The notes under the pieces were generated by a model that saw nothing but the letters and a program-made list of their open reading frames with translations, was not told the DNA's origin and did not search any database. Below, one piece after another: positions 34,219-41,593 of a stretch of DNA of 64,000 nt (the stretch's first letter is position 1; the number at the start of each line of letters is the position of its first letter). The translations under genes and the position numbers were made by a program. Origin of the DNA: a virus; the IMG/VR virus record IMGVR_UViG_3300036770_008728, positions 1 to 64,000 of that record. The stretch is one strand, 5' to 3'.

Positions 34219-34330
34219 AGAACCACAGGAGGTTCTGACTTGCATGAAAAAAGTGAATATATGCAGGTCAGACCCTAGGTTCTAATTATAAAGAGAACCA
34301 TTTCATTAATGGTTAGGATCTGAACCTAGG
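34219..34330. other. Mutually exclusive stem-loops
   Basis: AGAACC/GGTTCT (34219-34236) is one hairpin. Downstream, CCTAGGTTC (34274-34282) pairs with GAACCTAGG (34322-34330); within it GGTTCT (34278) can instead pair with AGAACC (34294), and AACCATT (34296) with AATGGTT (34308). These pairings compete, as in an RNA switch or a cruciform-forming origin. Confidence 0.55.
34266..34290 (+). repeat. 25-bp element repeated inverted at 59585-59609
   Basis: Begins GGTCAGACCCT and ends GGTTCTAATTATA. The reverse complement of 59585-59609 matches it at 24 of 25 positions. Both copies lie in intergenic DNA. Confidence 0.8.
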
Positions 34331-34669
34331 CGGCGCCACGTCAGACAAGGGCTGCAGAGGAGTTGACCATCACCATTTTAGGGTCGTGTTCCGATTATGG
34401 TTAAAATCAAAGTGAATAAATATTCATTGAATGGTTATTTATGCAGTTTTTATTCACTTTTGTTTTGCTCAGGGTCTGACCCAGACTCAGGTTGACGTTT
34501 TTGGCCTGTTCGACTACTCGCGTCAGGGTGTTTTTGTGATGTAGTCGGACGGCTCAAGGCGTCGTTGTGGTGCTGATTGTACGTCGCGGCCAGCGCGTCG
34601 TTGTAGTTCTGGCTGTGAATTCCGTGACGGAACCCGAACGGGAGTGTATTTACTACCCGAACCACAGCC

Positions 34670-34723
34670 GGACCCTGACCCGGACCCTAAAAGTATATCT
34701 AAAGTGGACCCTGACCCGGACCC
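34670..34723 (+). repeat. GACCC iteron-like repeats
   Basis: GGACCCTGACCCGGACCC occurs perfectly at 34670-34687 and 34706-34723. Further GACCC words surround it (twelve between 34471 and 34967), all in the same orientation. A palindromic GGGTCTGACCC occurs at about 34472. Confidence 0.7.
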
Positions 34724-35079
34724 AACTAATCAGCATCTGACCCGCTACAGCCCTACTCCCACAAGGCTTTCAGGCGTTCAGACCCTAACCCTTTTTCACA
34801 GTCACACCCTTATTTTGACCCCCGCAAGCAGCTGGGTGTGGCTGTGGTTTTTATTCCGACGCTGACCTGACCACTGCGCCAGGTTGTGTCCTTTGTGGCC
34901 TGGGGCGCGTTCAGACCCTTTTGCCTACCCTGAAACTGGTGTTTTTCCGACTTATAATTTTGACCCGCTCAAACCCTTGAATTTGCGCGAGTTTTGGAAT
35001 TTGGACGGTTTTTCACCTATGAATTAATCGAAAAATTTGGGTAGTAACTTGCCCACCAATCAAAATTAAGGATTAACAA

Positions 35080-35379
35080 ATGAGCTCAGCACTGCACCAG
35101 AAAATCGACGCGATGATAGTGAACAAGCCGGGGCGCTTTGTGCTTCTGACCCAGACCATGAATGGCCAACAGGAGCAGGAGTTCACCAACGCTCTGGACC
35201 TGCTTGCTGCAGCCAAATCCTTTGCGGCCACCAGTCTCTTTAACGGAGAACCTCTGTGTCCTGTGGACATGATGTATGTCCAGGCTGGCCAGAAGAAATG
35301 GACCTGGACCCCGCAGGACTACAACGAGCTGCGGGGCCTTGAGCAGACCCCGAACTTCCGTATTTGGCGAGCTGCTTAG
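35080..35379 (+). CDS. Unknown early protein
   Basis: 99 residues, no membrane segment, mixed alpha/beta. The leader AAGGATTAACAA sits at the short 7-base spacing before the ATG. It is the first gene right of the non-coding island. Confidence 0.6.
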   Translation: MSSALHQKIDAMIVNKPGRFVLLTQTMNGQQEQEFTNALDLLAAAKSFAATSLFNGEPLCPVDMMYVQAGQKKWTWTPQDYNELRGLEQTPNFRIWRAA

Positions 35380-35464
35380 TGGTGCTTGACGAATGTGGTG
35401 TGGGTAGTATCTTTCTGACCGTCACCTGACATTCAGGGACAGAACAATTAGGGATTAACAAAAC

Positions 35465-35668
35465 ATGACTGCTACAACAGCTTCTAAACAGGCCCCAGAC
35501 TGGGCCAGTCGAATTACCTGCGACCTACCCCTTGCCTCGGTGGGTTCTGCTGCACCTGAAGCGATTCAGGCCGACCTCCGTCGATTTACGAACCAAGCTC
35601 TTGCTCTGGTTTGGCGCAGACTCTCAAAATCGACCCGTGAATGGCTCACTCAGTGGTGGGCATCATGA
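35465..35668 (+). CDS. Small unknown protein
   Basis: 67 residues with a Trp-rich helical C-terminus (ALALVWRRLSKSTREWLTQWWAS). Leader AGGGATTAAC upstream. It begins a chain of coupled small genes; its stop overlaps the next start (ATGA at 35665-35668). Confidence 0.55.
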   Translation: MTATTASKQAPDWASRITCDLPLASVGSAAPEAIQADLRRFTNQALALVWRRLSKSTREWLTQWWAS

Positions 35669-35790
35669 ACCACTTCCACTACCGCGAGGGTTACCCCGCT
35701 CAAAGCAAAATGCCTGTGCGTGTCCTGTTCACCATTCTGGCCGTGGCGGAGCTTTGTCTCCTGGTTGGCGCGTTTATGGTGTCCAAATGA
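35665..35790 (+). CDS. 41-residue membrane protein
   Basis: A short frame with one transmembrane helix (residues about 18-38, VRVLFTILAVAELCLLVGAF) and a basic N-terminal part. Both ends overlap neighbours as ATGA, which supports translation despite the small size. Confidence 0.55.
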   Translation: MNHFHYREGYPAQSKMPVRVLFTILAVAELCLLVGAFMVSK

Positions 35791-36074
35791 CTCCGGTTCA
35801 GCTGTCGGTCGCAAACATGGACGCGGGCCAGCTGCCGGCTGATTTTCACCAATGGTTCCCGATTGTGGATGCACTTCTGAAGGTGACTGGCGCGGCCGTC
35901 ACCTGCTGGTACAACCCACGCAGTGGCTACGTCGAGGTTTTAAACCACGACATGGTTGTTGCTGAGTGCGCCAGCCACATTGAGCTGCATTGTTTCTACG
36001 CCGGGATAGTGATTCAGATTCAGAACTCTGGGGCGGTAGTAGATTTGCTACCACTGAGCGTTCGAAAGCATTGA
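35787..36074 (+). CDS. Unknown protein in coupled cluster
   Basis: 95 residues from the ATG at 35787, chosen because it overlaps the stop of the 41-residue gene. The longer open frame has no start signal. Mixed alpha/beta, no motif recognised. Confidence 0.55.
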   Translation: MTPVQLSVANMDAGQLPADFHQWFPIVDALLKVTGAAVTCWYNPRSGYVEVLNHDMVVAECASHIELHCFYAGIVIQIQNSGAVVDLLPLSVRKH

Positions 36075-36081
36075 GGTTTGT

Positions 36082-36369
36082 ATGCAAATTGATGGCAAAG
36101 ACTTCACGGGTTTAACCGATAAGCAGGCCGAGTGGCAGCTGCACCACATGAAGGGCGCTGACATGGTATGGCATCTGGGGATCTTTTTCCTGGTGTTCGC
36201 TGCCTTGATGATTTCGGCCTTACCCATGCCTCTGGTGGTACTTCTGCAGTACCCATTCCTGTTCCTGGCAATATCCAACACCGAGGCCGCAAATGACCGG
36301 CGCTGGGAAGAATATTTGAATTGGTATTGTGGCTCACTGTGGCTGGATAACCTTGAGGAGGTGGAGTGA
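36082..36369 (+). CDS. Small membrane protein
   Basis: 95 residues with two adjacent hydrophobic helices (about 30-68) separated by PMP, polar ends. Coupled to the next gene by TGATG overlap. Function unknown. Confidence 0.55.
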   Translation: MQIDGKDFTGLTDKQAEWQLHHMKGADMVWHLGIFFLVFAALMISALPMPLVVLLQYPFLFLAISNTEAANDRRWEEYLNWYCGSLWLDNLEEVE

Positions 36370-36593
36370 TGCGAAAACAAAAGGGTTACATCGACACTTC
36401 CGGTTTCGCGTTTTTCTTTTTCTTTGGGCTGGTTGCTATGGCTGTGCTGGTACTGATGACTCCAATTGTTATGTACGACCAGTATCAGGCCTACAAAGAA
36501 GAGTCCAAGTTAATTTCAGACTGTGAGCGGGGGCTTCCTCGGGAGAAGCGCTGCGTCATTGTCAAAATTGCCAAGCTTGAGGAGCAAAACTGA
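36369..36593 (+). CDS. Single-TM protein
   Basis: 74 residues. One helix (residues about 12-34, containing a run of five Phe) and a soluble C-terminal part with two Cys (CERGLPREKRC) that could form a disulphide if exported. GGAGGTGGAG precedes the ATG. Confidence 0.55.
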   Translation: MRKQKGYIDTSGFAFFFFFGLVAMAVLVLMTPIVMYDQYQAYKEESKLISDCERGLPREKRCVIVKIAKLEEQN

Positions 36594-36802
36594 TGGGCAA
36601 CAAAATGTACGTTTCACCAACCCATGAACAAGCAGCCGAGTTCTACAACCGATTGTTCCCGTTCCCTCAGGTTTCCACCACACCATACAAAATCACAGGC
36701 CCTCTGCGGATTAACCTGGTGGCCAGGGCGGTGCGTGTTGCTCTGAGTGACTGGGCCTATTGGGATTTTCCTCGTGAAGTGGTGGAGGTGTGTGATGTCT
36801 GA
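36593..36802 (+). CDS. Unknown small protein
   Basis: 69 residues, soluble. The start overlaps the preceding stop (TGATG). The C-terminus overlaps the start of the next gene by 8 bases. Confidence 0.5.
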   Translation: MGNKMYVSPTHEQAAEFYNRLFPFPQVSTTPYKITGPLRINLVARAVRVALSDWAYWDFPREVVEVCDV

Positions 36803-37367
36803 ATTTCAAAAAGAAACTCGCTATATCGTCCTGAAGTTATCGAAGCTGACCGACCACCAGAAAACCGCCTTAGGCGCGGTGCTGGCTGAAATCAATTTGG
36901 AGGAGTCGGCAATGCCTGAGTGTGTGGTCGTTGAGCATGACTGGCCGAACTTCGATGAGACCTGGGCGGCAATTCAAGCCATTTCTGAAGGAGGCTTTGT
37001 CAGTGGTAAAGAACTGGTGCTGGAGCGTGATCGCTTACGCCGTGATTTAGACAATTCCGAAGAAAATGCCCGGCAGCAGTCGGCAATGAAAGTTCAGGCC
37101 AGACAACAGCGCAATGAGGTGATGGCTTCATTGCTGCAATTGAAAGCCGCCGCGGTGAATGCTTTTGATAACTGGAAAAACAGCCAAGACATTTTTGGAG
37201 CCATGCAGCGTCTGAAGAACACTTATGAGGCCAAAGCCGAAGATACCTTGGATGATGTCAGGGCACATGTGGCACTGGACATGGCCACAGACTTCCGAAG
37301 ATATGTCGAAAATGGAACGTATCTGGCGATGCTCGAATATGCCGTCAAATTGAAAAAAGGAGAGTAA
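36795..37367 (+). CDS. Coiled-coil protein, unknown
   Basis: 190 residues from the ATG at 36795, with GGAGG 8 bases upstream; earlier in-frame starts lack signals. Residues about 75-150 are predicted coiled coil (LERDRLRRDLDNSEEN...). Resembles the many phage early coiled-coil proteins of unknown role. Confidence 0.6.
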   Translation: MSEFQKETRYIVLKLSKLTDHQKTALGAVLAEINLEESAMPECVVVEHDWPNFDETWAAIQAISEGGFVSGKELVLERDRLRRDLDNSEENARQQSAMKVQARQQRNEVMASLLQLKAAAVNAFDNWKNSQDIFGAMQRLKNTYEAKAEDTLDDVRAHVALDMATDFRRYVENGTYLAMLEYAVKLKKGE

Positions 37368-37369
37368 TC

Positions 37370-37561
37370 GTGGAAATCATATTTAAAGTATTTTCGGTTG
37401 TGTCTGGCTTAGTGGGTGTCTTAAGCCTAGTCGTTGCCGCAATAGTTCAGTTCGCAAACAACGCCAAAGGCTTAGAAAACCGTATTGATTGGAATGTTTG
37501 GTTGGTATGCGCAGCGATTTCTGCTGTGGCCTTCAGTTTGGCTCATTACTTGTGGCGGTGA
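37370..37561 (+). CDS. Two-TM small membrane protein
   Basis: 63 residues, GTG start with AAAGGAG upstream. Hydrophobic helices at about 5-28 and 42-60. Holin-like in topology, but far from lysis genes, so a different membrane role is more likely. Confidence 0.5.
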   Translation: MEIIFKVFSVVSGLVGVLSLVVAAIVQFANNAKGLENRIDWNVWLVCAAISAVAFSLAHYLWR

Positions 37562-37564
37562 GCG

Positions 37565-37888
37565 ATGGCATTTAAAGAATTTAAAGGTCCTCCCGAGGAT
37601 TACAAACAGCCTGAAAACCTAACAGTATTCCAGTGCAGTCACATTGGAGTTTCTGGCACAACGCCGGTCATGGTTCGTCAGACAGGTCCGGAGTTTGAAG
37701 CTCGTATGGGCTTTGCTCTGTTCGGCTCAGCTCAGATGTCGGACGCTGAGTTTGAGGCCTGTGGCTTTAATCCGTTTCACGATGACTTCCATGACAATTA
37801 CGTTCGTGGCATGGGTGCCAGCCAGGATGCAGCCATTGCTGCACTGAAGGTTGAACTCGACCAGCTTTCTGAATCAATTTGGATTTAA
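37565..37888 (+). CDS. Unknown protein, N-terminus like its neighbour
   Basis: 107 residues. Starts MAFKEFKG, similar to MAFVEFNG of the next gene, possibly a shared strand or partial duplication. Polar and acidic. Confidence 0.5.
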   Translation: MAFKEFKGPPEDYKQPENLTVFQCSHIGVSGTTPVMVRQTGPEFEARMGFALFGSAQMSDAEFEACGFNPFHDDFHDNYVRGMGASQDAAIAALKVELDQLSESIWI

Positions 37889-37891
37889 AAC

Positions 37892-38098
37892 ATGGCCTTT
37901 GTTGAATTTAATGGTTATTCCCACGGTGCTAAAAAATTCGTAAACCCGGCGCGAATTGTTCATTTTGAGCAGATCGGTTTCAACGGGTGCAATGGAACAG
38001 AGCTTCACATGGATGACGGTTCAAAAATCCGTGTGGGCCACTGGCCTCAGGACGTTCAAAAAATGCTTCAAGCAGCAGAATTACAGGACGGTGCGTGA
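37892..38098 (+). CDS. Small FlbD-like beta protein
   Basis: 68 residues in the pattern NPARIVHFEQ...TELHMDDGSKIRVG, reminiscent of the small FlbD-type fold (residue position, strand, strand, helix). Weak resemblance only. Ends overlapping the next start. Confidence 0.45.
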   Translation: MAFVEFNGYSHGAKKFVNPARIVHFEQIGFNGCNGTELHMDDGSKIRVGHWPQDVQKMLQAAELQDGA

Positions 38099-38367
38099 TG
38101 GCCTATATACACGAAAAAGAATGCGAAGCCGCGGGGCTGGACCCGAAGGAAGTTCTCCGGATAGCTCGGGGCATTAGCAAATACGCCAAGCAGGCCCAGG
38201 CTCTGGGTATACAGGTGTTTGGTGGTTCCGGCACCGGGTCGCTGAGATTTCCTGACGGCTGGAACGGTGATTTAGTGCTTGCCGATTTAGATGGAACCTT
38301 CGATGGGGGCGATGGCAAGGCCAATGATTTCGGTGATGATGGTTTAATGAGAGGAGAAGTTGGGTGA
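38098..38367 (+). CDS. Unknown protein
   Basis: 89 residues from the ATG at 38098. The N-terminal half is helical and charged, the C-terminal half Asp/Gly-rich (DLDGTFDGGDGKANDFGDDG), possibly metal-binding. Coupled to both neighbours. Confidence 0.5.
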   Translation: MAYIHEKECEAAGLDPKEVLRIARGISKYAKQAQALGIQVFGGSGTGSLRFPDGWNGDLVLADLDGTFDGGDGKANDFGDDGLMRGEVG

Positions 38368-38522
38368 TGGGTGAAGAAAAACCATTCGCTACTTTAACAG
38401 GATTGCTTTCACGGGTTTCAGGTTCGATTTACGGCCGGCAGACCCGTGAAGACCGGCAAATTCAAAAGGCTGAACGCCGGCGCCAAATGAAAAAGCCGGC
38501 GCGTGGTGGTGGCCGGCCTTAA
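38367..38522 (+). CDS. 51-residue basic protein
   Basis: Short frame with a very basic C-terminus (KAERRRQMKKPARGGGRP), suggesting nucleic-acid binding. Its ATG overlaps the previous stop (TGATG), with GGAG upstream. Last gene of the 35-38 kb cluster. Confidence 0.5.
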   Translation: MGEEKPFATLTGLLSRVSGSIYGRQTREDRQIQKAERRRQMKKPARGGGRP

Positions 38523-38662
38523 TGCCAAACTGAGTGCATGACTCTGGCGCTGGGGAAAGTAGGGCTCATAACCCGAGCGGACCAGATAGCGCGTGTTGAC
38601 TTCTCACCAGCACAATAACCGGTGGTCGCCCGGTTGTCGCTTCCGGCGCCAGATTCATACAC

Positions 38663-39241
38663 TCACACCATTTGATGGCGGTTCATTTTGCGAACCGCGT
38701 AGGCATCCAGAGTCATGGACCAGATAGCCAGGAGCATCAGGAATTTTAAACTGATCATGGCCGTAGTCTGATGGCTGTAGAAGAACGGTGCCGCTATTGG
38801 GTGGTAAATTTCCCACTTGTAGGCCATGACTTCAGCCAAAACCAGCGCGTTGTAAACGATGTTGGTCAGTAACACGTAACCCATGAATTCCACTTGAGGG
38901 ATTCTGCGGGGGGCCAGAGAACAGCCGGCAGCAAGCCACATCTTGGGGTGACTATAAAAATTCAGCAGTACCCAGTATGTAATGGCGTCCAGAAACAAAC
39001 TACCCATGAGATACCATTGAACGGCGTATTTAGTATTCAGGGTGTCAAACATTAAGACATCAATGATTTTGCTGAACATTAAAATCAGCAAAGGTACGAA
39101 TATTTCAGGTTTATCCCGGTTGGCCACGGCAATGAATGCCGCAGCCAGTTCCAGAACAATCACCGGTAAATAGGGAACCTCGCGACAAACAAAGAGCGCC
39201 ACGATTGAAACTAAAAACAAAATGATGTTCAGGATAAACAT
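38663..39241 (-). CDS. Polytopic membrane protein
   Basis: 192 residues with five to six predicted transmembrane helices and little soluble sequence. Third gene of the minus-strand trio led by the XRE regulator, 5 bases after the Pro-rich gene, so it may be expressed from the prophage. Superinfection exclusion is a possibility suggested only by location and topology. Confidence 0.6.
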   Translation of the reverse strand: MFILNIILFLVSIVALFVCREVPYLPVIVLELAAAFIAVANRDKPEIFVPLLILMFSKIIDVLMFDTLNTKYAVQWYLMGSLFLDAITYWVLLNFYSHPKMWLAAGCSLAPRRIPQVEFMGYVLLTNIVYNALVLAEVMAYKWEIYHPIAAPFFYSHQTTAMISLKFLMLLAIWSMTLDAYAVRKMNRHQMV

Positions 39242-39246
39242 AAATA

Positions 39247-39513
39247 TTAAACCGGTGCTGGTGGTTCTTCAGGTGGCCACGGTGGTAAATCGCCACCACC
39301 GCTCATTGGTGTAGGCGTTGGGCTCGGTTCTGGTTCAGGTGTTTTTTCCGCCGGGGTCTCAGCGGCGAGTAAAGCCTGGCCTTCAGAAGACAACGTGACC
39401 TTATCGCTTACCGATTGCTCGATCCCAGAAGCGACTGGGTTTGCTGTCACCACGGGGCTCTGGCTCGGTAATACCGTCATTTCCTTGTTCTGGTAACGGG
39501 TGTTGATATCCAT
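39247..39513 (-). CDS. Pro/Glu-rich small protein
   Basis: 88 residues. The N-terminal part contains VSDKVTLSSEGQALLAAE, the tail is PEPEPSPTPTP and PPWPPEEPP. AAAGGAG lies 7 bases before the ATG, a strong start, although the gene overlaps the 3' 113 bases of the XRE gene in another frame. Function unknown. Confidence 0.6.
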   Translation of the reverse strand: MDINTRYQNKEMTVLPSQSPVVTANPVASGIEQSVSDKVTLSSEGQALLAAETPAEKTPEPEPSPTPTPMSGGGDLPPWPPEEPPAPV

Positions 39514-39799
39514 CTGTTTCTCCTTTGAGGGATTTTAACCAGTGGTGAGGTAGGATTTTTGCTAACCACTGCGGTAGTACGGGATTCTGTTCAATGTTGT
39601 CTTCAGAAAATAAATCCAAGACCACTAACGGATCTGGTTCCGTCAACCAAACCCATTTTCGAACAATATCAAAGCTCGTGTTGATATTGGCCTCTATGTT
39701 GTAAACGGTTTGTCTTGAGCATTTTAGTTTCTCAGCCATTTCTGCAACAGACCAATTTTTGGCCTCTCGCATTGATTTTAAGCGTTCACCTGTATCCAC
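39401..39799 (-). CDS. XRE-family helix-turn-helix regulator, repressor candidate
   Basis: 132 residues. Residues 4-55 are a Cro/CI-type HTH (ERLKSMREAKNWSVAEMAEKL, then SRQTVYNIE). The remainder is a helical region with a polar tail and no LexA-type protease motif. It is divergent to the early genes across a region with paired TTGTC/GACAA sites, as expected of a lysogeny repressor. Induction by self-cleavage is not expected. Confidence 0.7.
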   Translation of the reverse strand: MDTGERLKSMREAKNWSVAEMAEKLKCSRQTVYNIEANINTSFDIVRKWVWLTEPDPLVVLDLFSEDNIEQNPVLPQWLAKILPHHWLKSLKGETDGYQHPLPEQGNDGITEPEPRGDSKPSRFWDRAIGKR

Positions 39800-39910
39800 C
39801 TTAAGCCTTATTGTAATTATCTGTTAAGTTCTGATTATTTTTCGCTCGAAACCCTAGAAAATCATCTTTTTATCTAATTTCCGTAAGATTTTCTGTATAA
39901 AAATTCGACA

Positions 39911-39974
39911 CTTGTCCAATTAAATTGACAAGCGATTATGTATAGTCTGGGCACAAATGACAAGGTGGATTGTC
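39911..39974. promoter_or_regulatory. Candidate operators, two TTGTC/GACAA inverted pairs
   Basis: CTTGTC...GACAAG at 39911-39932 (10-bp centre) and GACAA...TTGTC at 39959-39974 (6-bp centre). GACAA half-sites are 32 bp apart, about three turns. A TATAGT box at 39940 lies between the pairs, so binding could block early transcription. Confidence 0.5.
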
Positions 39975-40102
39975 TGTTATTTGTACTATTTAGCCATTAG
40001 GATTTAAAACAAAATTAAGAGCGCCAAAGGGCGAACTTTTAGTGTCAGAGGGATTTGCACGGATCGCCACTGACCATTAGGATTAACAAACATCTGTTTG
40101 TC

Positions 40103-40171
40103 ATGGGGCTGTACATCGGCCCCTATAACTTGCTCTGTAAACCGGAGCCATTTGCTTCTAAAACGAAGTAA
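40103..40171 (+). CDS. Possible 22-codon leader peptide
   Basis: ATG-GGG-CTG-TAC... to TAA at 40169-40171, encoding 22 residues and spanning both hairpins between the two leaders. The AGGATTAAC leader is 20 bases upstream, longer than usual. It may be a regulatory leader peptide or chance. Confidence 0.25.
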   Translation: MGLYIGPYNLLCKPEPFASKTK

Positions 40172-40193
40172 CGAACCATTAGGATTAACAATT

Positions 40194-40520
40194 ATGCTGC
40201 ACTTCTACAGTCAAGCTGATCATCAGCTGTACCTCCAAGCTATATCCCAGCCAGTCACCGGCAAAGCACTACAGGAAATGGTTAACCGCAAAATTAGCGG
40301 CGATGAGCCACGCTCGTTATTCCTGGCGCCGGGTAATTCCAGTACAGACAAAGACGCGAATGGTGTCTCTACGTATTTCGACTGGATGTGGTTCAAAACT
40401 CCCTACAACGAAGAGGGCCAGCCAATTCCTGTTGTTATTGGCCAGACAGATTTAAAGCCATACCGGATTATGAACGGCGGTTTTCTGCTGAGTAACGGTC
40501 AGTGGTCTTCACACTCGTAA
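40194..40520 (+). CDS. First early-operon protein, unknown
   Basis: 108 residues, start fixed by the full leader AACCATTAGGATTAAC. Mixed alpha/beta, Trp-rich middle (YFDWMWFKTPY). Followed by a terminator, so it is a one-gene unit. Confidence 0.6.
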   Translation: MLHFYSQADHQLYLQAISQPVTGKALQEMVNRKISGDEPRSLFLAPGNSSTDKDANGVSTYFDWMWFKTPYNEEGQPIPVVIGQTDLKPYRIMNGGFLLSNGQWSSHS

Positions 40521-40530
40521 GATTTTTCGG

Positions 40531-40554
40531 AGCCCTGTAAACCGGGGTTTTTTT
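40531..40554 (+). terminator. Terminator with TGTAAACCG loop
   Basis: CCC-TGTAAACCG-GGG followed by seven Ts. A short stem but a good U-tract. The loop sequence recurs in the hairpin at 40132-40148. Confidence 0.6.
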
Positions 40555-40577
40555 GACTAACCATTAGGATTAACATC

Positions 40578-41087
40578 ATGTTTCACATTTCAAAGCACAT
40601 CTTCAAGCATCTGGAGTTCTTTGCTCTGGGCGCTCCGGAACCAGAATACGTCTTACCAAACCTTGAGCTGGATGCGGTGGCCCAGTTCGTGACTGACTTT
40701 GATATAGAAATCAAAGAAGTGGCCATTCAAGGTGAATGTTGGGCTATGTGTGATGTCACACGAACTCCATCTCTTTGCAACGTGGTCAATATCCGAGTGG
40801 CTGAGCCAGTAGTAAAACCCCCACCGAAGCGTAATTTCTACAGCGATGCGATGTTTATCCAAGGGGGGGCCAGCAACCCTCGGGCAATCGTCAACACCAT
40901 TCAAGACTTCATGAAAGGCCCATTGAAGGATTTCGGTACTGATGCGCTGCGAAGTGATCCTGGCCTGCGTTTGATGGTGCATCAGCTGGCTTATCTGATG
41001 AATGTGTACGAAATGGACAGCCGCCCGTTGATTTACAGTGAGGTGTGCGAGGCCTGTGTGAAACTGGGTAATGGTGAACCGCAATGA
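40578..41087 (+). CDS. Unknown early protein
   Basis: 169 residues, full leader upstream. No recognised domain; a Pro/Lys hinge (VVKPPPKRN, about residue 75-83) separates two halves. Coupled to the next gene by ATGA. Confidence 0.6.
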   Translation: MFHISKHIFKHLEFFALGAPEPEYVLPNLELDAVAQFVTDFDIEIKEVAIQGECWAMCDVTRTPSLCNVVNIRVAEPVVKPPPKRNFYSDAMFIQGGASNPRAIVNTIQDFMKGPLKDFGTDALRSDPGLRLMVHQLAYLMNVYEMDSRPLIYSEVCEACVKLGNGEPQ

Positions 41088-41353
41088 GTGAAGTGATTTT
41101 GGATGGTGTGACCTTCGAGGTCAATATTGAGAGTGGTAACGCCGCACTGGTGCAGGACCCGAACGCAGAAGTCATCCGAATCCTGCAGAAGATCATTGCG
41201 GTGCTGGCAGACAATCCACCGGCCAGTGGTGTGGGTGGTGTCGTGAAGGACATCAACGGCAATACCGTGGGCGACTGGGGTCTGTACGTTGAGACCAAAC
41301 AGCAAGACGACGAAGGTGAGTTGGACTTGCCGTATCGTGACGTGAACGTTTAA
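41084..41353 (+). CDS. Unknown acidic protein
   Basis: 89 residues, acidic, beta-prone. Starts inside the previous stop (ATGA) and ends its small operon. Confidence 0.5.
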   Translation: MSEVILDGVTFEVNIESGNAALVQDPNAEVIRILQKIIAVLADNPPASGVGGVVKDINGNTVGDWGLYVETKQQDDEGELDLPYRDVNV

Positions 41354-41373
41354 CAATCAGGGGATTAACAAAC

Positions 41374-41592
41374 ATGAAAAAAGGTTTTTTGGCCGCGCTG
41401 TTCGCCGCTACGGTGTCGTTCATAGTTCCGGATAATCGCCGGCAAAAGCGCAAACCTCAGCATTACCGGGCACTGCCGGAAACCAGTACCGGAACGCCAA
41501 TGCCGGTAGTAAAAACCCCACCGATGACTGAAGCGGATGCGAAGCGTGTGAAACAGCGGCACCGTCAGCGTAAAGCGAAGCGGGGTTACTGA
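41374..41592 (+). CDS. Basic protein with hydrophobic N-terminus
   Basis: 72 residues. MKK followed by a hydrophobic stretch to about residue 18 resembles a signal or membrane anchor; the rest is strongly basic (KQRHRQRKAKRGY). Leader GGGATTAACAAAC. Confidence 0.5.
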   Translation: MKKGFLAALFAATVSFIVPDNRRQKRKPQHYRALPETSTGTPMPVVKTPPMTEADAKRVKQRHRQRKAKRGY

Positions 41593-41593
41593 G

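Larger units (their letters stand above)
34139..35057. repeat. 919-bp segment bounded by 18-bp inverted repeats
   Basis: GGTGGGGAAGTTACTACC at 34139-34156 is matched by the reverse complement of 35040-35057 at 17 of 18 positions. The inner 40-bp direct repeats begin CCTTGAATTT and contain GGAATTTGGACG in both copies. Confidence 0.75.
34048..35079. other. 1-kb non-coding island with nested repeats
   Basis: No credible gene. It contains an 18-bp inverted pair at its ends (34139-34156 and 35040-35057, one mismatch), a 40-bp imperfect direct pair just inside (34172-34211 and 34975-35014), overlapping alternative hairpins (34219-34330), a 10-bp inverted pair AAAGTGAATA/TATTCACTTT around an AT-rich stretch (34410-34460), and twelve GACCC words between 34471 and 34967. 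The layout is compatible with a replication origin, a packaging or partition site, or a mobile non-coding element; the sequence alone does not decide. Confidence 0.7.
39800..40193. promoter_or_regulatory. Early control region (regulator / early genes)
   Basis: 394 bp without a large gene. From left: AT-rich DNA, inverted pair 39911-39932, inverted pair 39959-39974, a degenerate leader near 39995, a hairpin CGCC-AAAG-GGCG (40022-40033) followed by AACTTTT, a full leader (40073-40087), two hairpins (40105-40123, 40132-40148) and a second full leader before the 40194 gene. Stacked hairpins and leaders suggest attenuation or antitermination. Confidence 0.6.

Noticed and set aside
34450-34865. Open frames in the repeat island: minus 34450-34665 and plus 34644-34865 with a Pro-Asp repeat.
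   Set aside because: Start codons are GTG without Shine-Dalgarno or leader, composition is unlike proteins, and the Pro-Asp repeats are translated GACCC iterons.
38523-38662. tRNA-like sequence: GGGCTCATAACCCG resembles an initiator-tRNA anticodon arm, with GGCGCCA downstream.
   Set aside because: D arm, T loop and acceptor stem do not pair at the correct distances. Treated as the gap between convergent genes, with short hairpins only.
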